Origin: Bacteroidota bacterium
GTDB lineage: Bacteria > Bacteroidota > Rhodothermia > Rhodothermales > UBA10348
Direction of reading: 5' to 3'
DNA: 8,540 bases
NCBI GenBank assembly: GCA_022571135.1
Contig: JACZYK010000059.1
Span: 2,323-10,862, forward strand
Shown here: in pieces, positions 1 through 6,200 of the stretch
How positions within the stretch are numbered: position 1 is the stretch's first letter
Layout: each line of letters opens with the position of its first letter
Position numbers and translations under genes: made by a program
The notes under the pieces: model-generated
Database searches by the model: none
What the model was told of the DNA's origin: nothing
The model's input: the letters and a program-made list of their open reading frames with translations, nothing else

Positions 1-236
1 TTGCCATGTCCGTAGGGATGCGAGCGGTCCGCCGGTTGCAGGCTATACCACAGGCTGAATACGGCAAATGCAGTTGCCAGTAGATGGATGACCGATTCCA
101 TCGCATCCGAAAAGATGGCTACACTGCCGGTGATGTAATACGCCGTCATCTTTCCGCCCAGCATCAGAAACGCTACGAGAAGGCTGGCGATCATCGCCGG
201 CCCCCGCAAATCCTTGTGCGAAGCGTGTTGGTGCAT
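1..236 (-). CDS. Cation diffusion facilitator (CDF) family metal efflux transporter, N-terminal part (cut by left edge)
   Basis: CDF proteins are inner-membrane antiporters that export divalent metals (Zn, Fe, Mn, Co or Cd) in exchange for protons. Reading the minus strand from the ATG at 236 gives 78 residues without a stop. A His-rich start (MHQHASH) is followed by a first membrane segment (about 15-34). A second membrane segment (about 38-62) starts with SDAMES; D44, and possibly E47, occupy the usual metal-site region of TM2. The stretch ends in SLQPADRSHPYGHG, the hallmark loop of the family (usually PADxxHPYGHGK). The remaining membrane segments and the cytoplasmic domain lie outside the window. 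An in-frame GTG at 245 is an alternative start; neither start has a clear Shine-Dalgarno sequence. Metal specificity cannot be told from this part. The gene is divergent from the epimerase gene, with about 170 bases between their starts. Confidence 0.9.
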   Translation of the reverse strand, partial: MHQHASHKDLRGPAMIASLLVAFLMLGGKMTAYYITGSVAIFSDAMESVIHLLATAFAVFSLWYSLQPADRSHPYGHG

Positions 237-406
237 GGGTGGCACGTAATGGTCCGGGGTTCGAATGCGAATGAAAGGTAATACGCGGCGCTCACATGTG
301 TCTCGGGCACCGCCGCAATTTGAATGTGGCTCGATCTCGACTGGTTTAAGAAGCCGAGCTATCGTAACCTTTTCAGCCTCTTCCGACACCGCCAATCGAC
401 AAGAAT

Positions 407-1312
407 ATGCGCCTCGAACATATTGGTATTGCAGTCTCCGACATCGACGAAGCGATAGAAACGTTCTCGCGGATACTCGATACGACGGTATATAAAACAG
501 AGCATGTGTCGCGCGAAAGCATAAAGACACATTTTCTATGGGTGGGCGGCGTAAAGCTTGAGCTGCTTGAATCAACTTCACCCGACTCTGCCGTGGCACG
601 TTTTATCGAGAAGCGGGGCGAAGGTGTCCATCACCTGGCATTCGATGTCGAGAGTCTCGACGCTGCCTCGGAGAGGCTTACATCGCTCGGCTTTCACATC
701 GTCGCAGATGGAGCAGAGGACGGAGCCGACGGGAAGCGCATATTCTTCCTCCATCCCAGGGAAGCGCACGGCGTCTTGATCGAATGCTGCGCGCCCATTG
801 ACAGAGGCCCTGAGCCGGTCGAGAGTCACGATCTGAAAGGCAGAGCTCGCGTGCGAGTCTTTGGCTCATCACAGAACCCGGCCGTCATCTTGATCGGTAT
901 CGCCGATGACAAACTGGCGATCTCACTTCTTCGTCGCCTCGAACCGACCGCCCACATCGTATTTGCGGAACTGACGGACGATGAAAACCTCAACAACTCG
1001 GTAATGGAGATCGTCGTCGCGCGCACACGGCATACATCCTCACACGTCATGACTGTCGGTTCATCGTGTCGTCTGGCCGGCGCGCTCGTGGCCGGTTCGG
1101 CTGCATCGTGGATACGGGTGGAACTCCACTCCAAACCCATGTCGGTGCATGAGCCGAAAATTCCCAATGGGCTGCTCATCACGTCGCATTCCTATGCAGC
1201 TGTCGAAGGCTGGTACACGGTCGTCCTACCGGAGCATGTGGTGAATCCCGACAATCCCGAGCTGGATGCCCTTGTTCCGATGATTCGTGCGCACTGGTCG
1301 TCGGCGGGCTGA
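407..1312 (+). CDS. mce: Methylmalonyl-CoA epimerase with an extra C-terminal domain
   Basis: The epimerase interconverts (R)- and (S)-methylmalonyl-CoA, linking propionyl-CoA carboxylase to methylmalonyl-CoA mutase in the cytoplasm. Residues 1-130 are a complete VOC/glyoxalase-fold epimerase. They show LEHIGIAVSDIDEAI at the start (H5 a likely metal ligand), KLELLE (50-55), GVHHLAFDV (73-81, H76 likely ligand), GKRIFFLHP (109-117) and GVLIEC (122-127, E126 likely ligand). Family members are usually only about 130-150 residues, but this frame runs on to 301. The extra part (about 145-301) alternates predicted strands and helices: PAVILIGI (158-165), HIVFAEL (183-189) and HVMTVGSSCRLAGALVAGSA (213-232). 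The last resembles an alpha/beta-hydrolase nucleophile elbow, but I see no convincing catalytic triad. That resemblance is inference. The start fits the family N-terminus; no strong Shine-Dalgarno is visible. The epimerase call is firm, the function of the extension unknown. Confidence 0.88.
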   Translation: MRLEHIGIAVSDIDEAIETFSRILDTTVYKTEHVSRESIKTHFLWVGGVKLELLESTSPDSAVARFIEKRGEGVHHLAFDVESLDAASERLTSLGFHIVADGAEDGADGKRIFFLHPREAHGVLIECCAPIDRGPEPVESHDLKGRARVRVFGSSQNPAVILIGIADDKLAISLLRRLEPTAHIVFAELTDDENLNNSVMEIVVARTRHTSSHVMTVGSSCRLAGALVAGSAASWIRVELHSKPMSVHEPKIPNGLLITSHSYAAVEGWYTVVLPEHVVNPDNPELDALVPMIRAHWSSAG

Positions 1313-1338
1313 TGGAGTTAGGGTGAGCCGATTCCATA

Positions 1339-2541
1339 TCACCGAAACGAATTCCTCAGAACGTAATCGAGCCGACCTCCGTCGTATCCGATCAGAAAAA
1401 CGGCTACGCCGCCCAGTCCGGACTCTCTCAGGAACACGGATTTTTCGCGCAGACTGACCGCGTCTTCGAACCAACCCTGGTACCACCCGTCTTCTGATTC
1501 AAAAACGTAATATGGGCTCCCCGATATCGAGTCTCGAACCCCACCGTACTGCCTGATCCGGTCGAGCGCGGATATCTGAATGAGCGGCAGCAGCATGGAA
1601 TCTACGGGGATGAGGGTGATTTTCTGTCCAGGCCCGCGTGTTGGCGATCCCACTTCGTCGGATTCTGTCGGCCATTCGTAACCGAAATACGGAATCGCCA
1701 TTACCACTTTGTCCAACGGAACGCCGTGAGCCAGATACCTATCGACAATCGACTTCCAGTTGGCGCCTTTCCATCCTCTCAGCGTGGCGACGGGACCTGC
1801 CACAGGTCCGGTCAGCCAATGAAGGTCGTAGCCTTGCACCACGAGCACATCCGCCGCTTTCGCAAGCCGTATTTCGTCGAAAATGCCCGACTGATCGAAA
1901 GCGGGCATAAATATCGAGAGGTCTTTCTCGGGAAACTCGACAGACATACGCACGTCGAGAGCCTCGACGAATGAAGAATAGCCGTCTCTGATTGCGGCTG
2001 ACCCCTCTTCGAACAGCTCCACATCGAGATGGACTCCGTCAACATCAGGTACGCGCAACAAGTCCATGATCTCCTTCAGGAGCACTTCCGACCGGAGTGA
2101 GTCCGTAAACAAGCTTCTTATGAGTGCTCCATCCATGACGGCGACAGTCGGGACGATGGCCGTTCCGGCGTCACCGGCAGCATCTATCAACCCCTCCCAG
2201 GCTTCCGGCCAACCGTGTGTCTCCGTAATCCGACCGCTGCTGTCTGGTCGTAGAGTGAAGAATATCAAACGGTCATAGAGAGACAAATCCGTCGATTTCC
2301 AGACATCACCCATCCACCACGCGTAGTAACCCATGACGCGAACCGGTACAGATTCACGCTTCGGCTGCGACTCATTTGTCTGGGCGACAGATTCGACCGT
2401 GCAGAAGGCCGCGATGAGTATCGCAGCAGCGAGATTCCACACTCCCGGTAGCTTTCGGAACGAGACAGGTTGGCTCGGATGACGAAGTCGGCTATCCATC
2501 GAGTGGTTGACGCATTGATCCTTAGGAGCGGTCGTAGACAT
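1339..2541 (-). CDS. Secreted glycoside hydrolase family 18 (chitinase-like) protein
   Basis: GH18 enzymes cleave beta-1,4-linked N-acetylglucosamine polymers such as chitin or peptidoglycan-type glycans; some members only bind sugar. From the ATG at 2541 the protein has 400 residues. It has a long polar N-terminus, a hydrophobic signal segment (NLAAAILIAAFCTV, about 36-49) and a likely cleavage near SVA-Q54, so it should be exported. The barrel begins with VMGYYAWW (69-76). The catalytic motif is DGVHLDVE (168-175), with the acid E175 and the preceding D173 present, but His replaces the usual middle Asp of DxDxE. QGYDLHW (236-242) matches the substrate-contacting Tyr-Asp segment, and GGVAVFLIGYDGG near the end matches the last strand, with Phe in place of the usual Trp. 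The frame stays open upstream to a GTG at 2586; ATG at 2499 is a third option and gives a more typical signal peptide. The nearest relatives may be YaaH/spore-germination-type GH18 proteins; substrate is unknown. It converges on the epimerase gene with 26 bases between stops. Confidence 0.85.
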   Translation of the reverse strand: MSTTAPKDQCVNHSMDSRLRHPSQPVSFRKLPGVWNLAAAILIAAFCTVESVAQTNESQPKRESVPVRVMGYYAWWMGDVWKSTDLSLYDRLIFFTLRPDSSGRITETHGWPEAWEGLIDAAGDAGTAIVPTVAVMDGALIRSLFTDSLRSEVLLKEIMDLLRVPDVDGVHLDVELFEEGSAAIRDGYSSFVEALDVRMSVEFPEKDLSIFMPAFDQSGIFDEIRLAKAADVLVVQGYDLHWLTGPVAGPVATLRGWKGANWKSIVDRYLAHGVPLDKVVMAIPYFGYEWPTESDEVGSPTRGPGQKITLIPVDSMLLPLIQISALDRIRQYGGVRDSISGSPYYVFESEDGWYQGWFEDAVSLREKSVFLRESGLGGVAVFLIGYDGGRLDYVLRNSFR

Positions 2542-2686
2542 ATCCGGATATTTTCGTCCAGAACCGGAAAAACTTAATCCGCCCACGTAATTGCTTCACA
2601 GAGCCTTCACCGTTGAATAATTAAGATCCTCGGCATCAAGCCGATACCTTTCTTGCGACCTGCAATCGTTCGGTCTTTACCCCTTT

Positions 2687-2704
2687 TCATCCGTTGACGG
2701 ATGA
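2687..2704. repeat. Perfect 18-bp inverted repeat (8-bp arms, 2-bp spacer)
   Basis: TCATCCGT and ACGGATGA are exact reverse complements separated by TG. On the plus strand the dyad is preceded, not followed, by a T-run; on the minus strand it is followed by AAAAGGGG. It therefore does not look like an intrinsic terminator in either direction. It sits about 150 bases upstream of the GH18 start, so an operator for that gene or an RNA hairpin in its leader is possible. Confidence 0.5.
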
Positions 2705-2848
2705 CCGGACGTGCGGTCTTTGACAAGACAACATACCTCCCTGAATCTGTCCGGGAGATGAAACCAGAGGGGTTTGTTTCCAAATTTATCTGGAAATGAA
2801 AGGAATCATCCACGGGCAGAAGCACACAAGCTCCGGGTGGTCAACCGT

Positions 2849-2881
2849 AAAAAAGAATTGCTTCCCGGGGTCTTCGGAAGC
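2849..2881 (-). terminator. Probable rho-independent terminator of the lipoprotein gene
   Basis: Read on the minus strand, a 6-bp stem (GCTTCC / GGAAGC) with a 10-base loop is followed by AATTCTTTTTT. The stem begins about 65 bases after the stop of the lipoprotein gene at 2947, which is the right place and orientation. The stem is short, so termination efficiency is uncertain. Confidence 0.55.
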
Positions 2882-2889
2882 CGAACGTT

Positions 2890-2919
2890 GCCGGTGGTGA
2901 AAGAGAATTCGCCACCGGC
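2890..2919 (-). other. GC-rich hairpin downstream of the lipoprotein gene
   Basis: GCCGGTGG (2890-2897) pairs perfectly with CCACCGGC (2912-2919) around a 14-base loop. The hairpin lies between the lipoprotein stop at 2947 and the T-tailed hairpin at 2849-2881. It has no T-run of its own. It may protect the mRNA 3' end or act together with the following terminator. Confidence 0.5.
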
Positions 2920-2946
2920 TTCGTTCAATTCAGAACGTACGGATTC

Positions 2947-3249
2947 CTATCGGGTCACCGTCACAGTCATCGGATACACCGTGACAAGCTGTGTGAAAAT
3001 GCTGATCAAGATGTCCAGACCCGAAAACTCCGTCTTTATCTCGTAGTTGTCCGCTCCATCGGCCAGTTCCTGGGTGTCTATCTTGTTGATCGGCACCAGT
3101 CCCCAGAGCACGTACCACTGCCTGACCTCTTCGGTCTGACCTGTTCTGGCTCCGTCACCGATGATGTGTTGCTGCGTGAAACATCCGGGGAGAAGAAAGC
3201 ATCCCGCAAGCATGATCGTCGCAACGCGAATTCGCACGCCTTTTGTCAT
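2947..3249 (-). CDS. Small Bor-like outer-envelope lipoprotein
   Basis: The protein is 100 residues long. A charged start (MTKGVRIR) and short hydrophobic segment lead to a lipobox LLPGC with C23 as the likely lipidated cysteine; LAGC at C17 is a second possible site. The mature part begins CFTQQHIIGDGA. It ends GADNYEIKTEFSGLDILISIFTQLVTVYPMTVTVTR, the pattern of Bor/lambda-Bor-like small lipoproteins (GGAENxxV...GLLxxxTxGIYTP). Bor of phage lambda is linked to serum survival, but the role of the many Bacteroidota homologues is not known. I chose the ATG at 3249 because GAGAAAG lies just upstream and the signal peptide follows at once. The frame is open up to 3423, but that longer N-terminus shows no family features and would bury the signal peptide. 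Hairpins follow the stop; the gene is divergent from spmA and appears to be a single-gene transcript. Confidence 0.82.
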   Translation of the reverse strand: MTKGVRIRVATIMLAGCFLLPGCFTQQHIIGDGARTGQTEEVRQWYVLWGLVPINKIDTQELADGADNYEIKTEFSGLDILISIFTQLVTVYPMTVTVTR

Positions 3250-3380
3250 GTCTTTCTCAATTTTAGGTTTTCCGTTACCGGCCGCACGGATTTGAAGATA
3301 CGTCACGTGCGGTGTAGGGCGCATATAGTTACGTACGGCAAAGGTGCGAATAGTCACGCGTGGCAGAAGCATGCAAAGGG

Positions 3381-3409
3381 TTTTCGGGGGGCGGTGGTAT
3401 TCGTATAAT
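3381..3409 (+). promoter_or_regulatory. Possible promoter for spmA-spmB
   Basis: TATAAT at 3404-3409 is a perfect sigma70-type -10 box, 32 bases before the spmA start. The -35 position (TTTTCG at 3381-3386, 17-bp spacing) is weak. In Bacteroidota the usual primary-sigma -7 element is TAnnTTTG, so a match to the E. coli consensus may be chance. AGG at 3432-3434 lies about 8 bases before the ATG and can serve as ribosome binding site. Two short palindromes, CACGTG (3304-3309) and CACGCGTG (3355-3362), lie in the same divergent region. Confidence 0.4.
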
Positions 3410-3441
3410 CTGTTCGTGACCATTCACTATCAGGCGAAAAA

Positions 3442-4440
3442 ATGCTGAACTATATCTGGGCGGGCCTGATTACCCTCAGTCTCGTCTTTGCCATCGTCTA
3501 CGATACCCGGGACCTGCTCCAGGACACGTATCGTAACGGCGAACCGCTCGAAGTCGAAATCGATTTCCCGGACGGATACGACGAGGCGGCAAGACGACTC
3601 AGTGTAAACGTCCACCTGGAGGAGAGCTACTTTCGATCCTTCTACAACAGTTTCGAATCGCCAGCAGACGTCTATGAGGGGATTATCATCCGCACCGAAG
3701 ACGGAACGCAGCTGCGGTTCGCACAAGACGCCGCTCTTCCCTCCCCGCTTTCGACCATACGAGACATCACGTCACCGAGGGACAACGATCTCCGCGGCCC
3801 GGTTTCCGGATTCCGACTCGTGGGCGATTCTTCCGCCGTCGCATACGTGACGTTTCCATTCGTCCGGTTCGTGAAGATGACGGCCATCGCCGACGCCGCG
3901 TTCGGACTTGCCGAGACGGCGGTCACACTCGCTCTCGGATTGATCGGCGTAATCGCCCTGTGGATGGGGCTCCTCCAGATTGCCGAGAAATCCGGCCTCA
4001 TCCTCAGGATTGTCCGGTTCACGCAACCCGTTCTCAGACCCCTCTTTCCTGAAATTCCGAACGATCACCCGGCGATGGGAATGATTGTCCTCAACCTCAC
4101 GGCCAATATGCTGGGACTCGGAAACGCCGCCACGCCGCTCGGGATAAAGGCCATGGAAGAACTCCAGAAGCTCAATCCGGAAAAGGAGTCCGCGACGAAT
4201 TCCATGGTGATGCTTCTGGCCATGAATACGGCGAGCATTCAGGTGGTCCCGCCGGTTATGCTGGTGGCCCTGATGGGGATGCAGATCAATCAGCTCATTT
4301 TCGCCATCCTCATCGTGACAAGCGTCTCGCTTTTCGTGGCAATCATGTCGGCCAAGCTACTCGGAAAGTTGAAACGGTACAGGGACACAGATCCCCTTCG
4401 CCCCGCCACCTCATCCAACGACCATCAATCTCAGCATTAA
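3442..4440 (+). CDS. spmA: SpmA-like nucleoside-recognition (Gate) domain membrane protein with a large insertion
   Basis: SpmA and SpmB are paired membrane proteins first described for spore-core dehydration in Bacillus but found widely in bacteria that do not sporulate, where their transported substrate is unsettled. This protein has 332 residues against roughly 200 in Bacillus. The N-terminal membrane segment (4-20, NYIWAGLITLSLVFAIVY) is normal. Residues about 28-145 form a soluble, strand-rich insertion, after which the family sequence resumes. That part has a membrane segment (158-180), the signature FPEIPNDHPAMGM...LTANMLGLGNAATPLGIKAM (202-238), MLLAMNTASIQVVPPVMLVAL (257-277) and a last membrane segment (283-306). 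The C-terminal tail is polar. The insertion should sit in one soluble loop, on the periplasmic side if the first segment is N-in. The stop codon is one base from the spmB start, so the pair is surely co-transcribed and perhaps translationally coupled. Confidence 0.9.
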   Translation: MLNYIWAGLITLSLVFAIVYDTRDLLQDTYRNGEPLEVEIDFPDGYDEAARRLSVNVHLEESYFRSFYNSFESPADVYEGIIIRTEDGTQLRFAQDAALPSPLSTIRDITSPRDNDLRGPVSGFRLVGDSSAVAYVTFPFVRFVKMTAIADAAFGLAETAVTLALGLIGVIALWMGLLQIAEKSGLILRIVRFTQPVLRPLFPEIPNDHPAMGMIVLNLTANMLGLGNAATPLGIKAMEELQKLNPEKESATNSMVMLLAMNTASIQVVPPVMLVALMGMQINQLIFAILIVTSVSLFVAIMSAKLLGKLKRYRDTDPLRPATSSNDHQSQH

Positions 4441-4441
4441 A

Positions 4442-4984
4442 ATGGAAACGATTCGTACGATAATTGACATCGTCTCCGTGTTCGTTCTGCCGCTTCTGAT
4501 TGTCGGCTTTCCGATCTACGGATTGATCAAGAAAGTCCCTGTGTATGAGGAATTCGTGGAAGGAGCCAAAGGTGGTTTCACGGTCGCCGTCACCATCATC
4601 CCTTATCTGGTCGCCATCTTGTTCGCGATCGGCATGTTTAGGGCCTCCGGTGCACTGGAGTTCATGATCGAAGGGATGCGCCCGGCGTTCTCCCTGTTCG
4701 GAATTCCGCCCGAAGTATTACCGATGATGATAATCCGTCCACTCACGGGATCCGGCTCGGTGGCCGTTGTGATGGACATGATCCAGCAGTTCGGTGAGGA
4801 TTCGATTCTGGTTAAGATGGTCGCCACGATGTTCGGCTCGACAGAAACGACATTTTACGTGATAGCCGTTTATTTCGGTGCAGTCAACGTCAAGAAGACA
4901 CGGCATGCGGTCCCGGCAGGCCTGATCGCCGATGCAGTGGCGCTCATACTGGCTGTATTCGTCGTCCGCTGGCTTTTTGGATGA
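4442..4984 (+). CDS. spmB: SpmB-like nucleoside-recognition (Gate) domain membrane protein
   Basis: This is the partner of the preceding SpmA-like protein; the two are thought to act together in the inner membrane. At 180 residues it matches the normal family length. Hydrophobic segments lie at about 8-28, 48-68, 122-150 and 158-179. The family signatures are intact: MIIRPLTGSGSVAVVMDM (96-113) and GSTETTFYVIAVYFGAVNVKKTRHA (132-156). The start ATG follows the spmA stop after a single A (TAAAATG), so a re-initiating ribosome is a plausible way of translating it. No insertion is present, in contrast to SpmA. The gene ends 3 bases before the stop of the convergent carboxypeptidase gene, leaving no room for a separate intrinsic terminator. 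Confidence 0.92.
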   Translation: METIRTIIDIVSVFVLPLLIVGFPIYGLIKKVPVYEEFVEGAKGGFTVAVTIIPYLVAILFAIGMFRASGALEFMIEGMRPAFSLFGIPPEVLPMMIIRPLTGSGSVAVVMDMIQQFGEDSILVKMVATMFGSTETTFYVIAVYFGAVNVKKTRHAVPAGLIADAVALILAVFVVRWLFG

Positions 4985-4987
4985 CGA

Positions 4988-6022
4988 TCATTCCACGGCC
5001 TCGAGCCCGAGCTCGATCGTTCTCATTTGAATACGTACGGCCTCGGCGATCGGGAGATGATTCAGGCCGTAGCGGGCCAGGCGATCGTCCACGTTATCGC
5101 CACGCTGGAGGGCAAGGCGTATTTCAGGGAGTTCGCTCTTGAAGGCCAGATACGCCGTCGGGATAAATGGTTCGAAGGGCCCATCGACAATAAACAAAGG
5201 GAGTTCGGTGACCATGCAAAGTGGATCACCACCGAGACTCCGAACGAACTCCATCGAACTGTCTCCAAAGAGCGCCGCCGTGGTCTCGTCACCGTGTGAG
5301 CGGAAATAGGTGCGCATCGCCGTGCCCTCGGGCGTCGTCGTAAATCCGGGGGCGATGTAGAAGAATCCTTTTTCTCCTTTACGGTTGTGATCGTGGAGTC
5401 GAAGCCCGGCGAGGCGCGCCGCCTCCGTAAATCCCTCCTGGACGGTCCCAGTTCGATACGTCCAGTTTTTTTCGATGAGCAGCATGGCGCCGTCCGAAAA
5501 TCCCATCCCGTGGAGGCTCATGTGCAGATGATAGGGAGCGTTCGAAGCCAACCAGCCGGACACGGCCCCGTTCTCAATCCTCTTGGCAGGATAATTGAAC
5601 TCGACATCCCTTCCCGGCAACTCCCGGACGGCGTGCTTCAGGTACGCTACGGGATCGGGCCAGGCCTCAATCCACCCTCGGTTTCGCTCCTCTCCGTCCG
5701 GGTTAACGTGAGGCACGATGTACAGCGTGTATCGTTCAAACAAGGATCCCAGTCGATCACGGCCTTCCAATCCTTTCAGGATCAACGTACGTAGCGATTC
5801 AGGACCCACAGGTTCGTCGGCGTGCGCACCGGCTAGGAGACTCGCCTTGAGAGGGCCCCGTCCAAGCCGGATTCCGACGAGCCGGCGGCCCTCCTCGCTC
5901 CGCCCGAGTTCTTCCAGGGAGCAGATATCGGGATGGCCCGAGCATACGTTCGTCAGAAGATTGAGAACCTCGTCGTGGAATCGAAACGAAGCGTCCTTTA
6001 CGGATATGTTGTCGAGTATCAC
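4988..6022 (-). CDS. M14 family zinc carboxypeptidase
   Basis: M14 enzymes use one zinc to remove C-terminal amino acids from peptides; some bacterial members cut peptidoglycan peptides. The zinc motif HxxE is visible as GAHADEP (H67, E70), followed by VPHVNPDG (103-110), a typical strand-loop of the family. The third zinc ligand is probably H171 in MSLHGMG. The general base is probably E273 in VTELPLF. The 344-residue length fits a single catalytic domain. There is no signal peptide or membrane segment, so a cytoplasmic location is likely and peptide recycling or turnover is a reasonable role (inference). The start codon is GTG at 6022; AAAGG about 9 bases upstream supports it and no ATG follows early in the frame. 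The gene converges on spmB with a 3-base gap and is divergent from glgA. Confidence 0.88.
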   Translation of the reverse strand: MILDNISVKDASFRFHDEVLNLLTNVCSGHPDICSLEELGRSEEGRRLVGIRLGRGPLKASLLAGAHADEPVGPESLRTLILKGLEGRDRLGSLFERYTLYIVPHVNPDGEERNRGWIEAWPDPVAYLKHAVRELPGRDVEFNYPAKRIENGAVSGWLASNAPYHLHMSLHGMGFSDGAMLLIEKNWTYRTGTVQEGFTEAARLAGLRLHDHNRKGEKGFFYIAPGFTTTPEGTAMRTYFRSHGDETTAALFGDSSMEFVRSLGGDPLCMVTELPLFIVDGPFEPFIPTAYLAFKSELPEIRLALQRGDNVDDRLARYGLNHLPIAEAVRIQMRTIELGLEAVE

Positions 6023-6072
6023 TGCGAGCTGCCTTTACGTATTTATTGCAGAAACCCTGGCATCGTTGTGTA

Positions 6073-6091
6073 CAAAATAGCGCGTATTTTG
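6073..6091. promoter_or_regulatory. 19-bp palindrome between divergent carboxypeptidase and glgA genes
   Basis: CAAAATA (6073-6079) and TATTTTG (6085-6091) are exact inverted arms around GCGCG. The site lies 51 bases upstream of the carboxypeptidase start and 110 bases upstream of glgA. It has the size and symmetry of a binding site for a dimeric repressor such as a LacI- or TetR-type protein, but no regulator gene is present in the window. It is not followed by a T-run beyond its own arm, so it is unlikely to be a terminator. The rest of the 6023-6200 region shows no clear promoter by eye. Confidence 0.45.
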
Positions 6092-6200
6092 GGAATGGGG
6101 AACGACTCCGCCTATCCGGGCCGGAAAGCGCCGTGGTGTTGCCCCGTAACTCCCGGCATTTTTCCTCGACGCTGCCACACGGACTACTGCGATAACGCAA

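Larger units (their letters stand above)
2542..2946. other. Stretch without a convincing gene between the GH18 and lipoprotein genes
   Basis: This stretch of about 400 bases lies upstream of the GH18 gene and downstream of the lipoprotein gene, both on the minus strand. It should therefore hold the terminator of the latter and the promoter of the former. I see an 18-bp perfect dyad (2687-2704), a likely minus-strand terminator (2849-2881) and a further hairpin (2890-2919). A small inverted repeat TTTCCA/TGGAAA lies at 2777-2796. The octamer CGGTCTTT occurs twice, near 2670 and near 2712. A 72-codon minus-strand frame (2607-2825, GTG start) has no recognisable motif and I do not call it. No convincing promoter for the GH18 gene could be picked by eye. 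A small RNA or leader cannot be excluded. Confidence 0.6.

Noticed and set aside
84..495. Two short plus-strand frames at the left end
   Set aside because: The first is antisense to the CDF transporter; the second overlaps the epimerase start in another frame. Neither shows a domain or signal.
1313..1338. Possible terminator between the convergent epimerase and GH18 genes
   Set aside because: The 26 bases contain no stem-loop or T-run that I can find.
2607..2825. Minus-strand frame of 72 codons in the gene-poor stretch
   Set aside because: GTG start, no recognisable motif, no ribosome binding site seen, and Lys/Arg-rich composition typical of chance frames; it also contains the 18-bp dyad.
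2774..3046. Plus-strand frame of 90 codons overlapping the lipoprotein
   Set aside because: It is opposite the conserved C-terminus of the lipoprotein and crosses the terminator hairpins; no family pattern.
3304..3362. CACGTG and CACGCGTG palindromes between lipoprotein and spmA
   Set aside because: Too short and too different from each other to claim as operator copies.
3250..3423. Longer N-terminus for the lipoprotein
   Set aside because: It would place 58 residues before a clear signal peptide and lipobox; the ATG at 3249 has a Shine-Dalgarno-like GAGAAAG just upstream.
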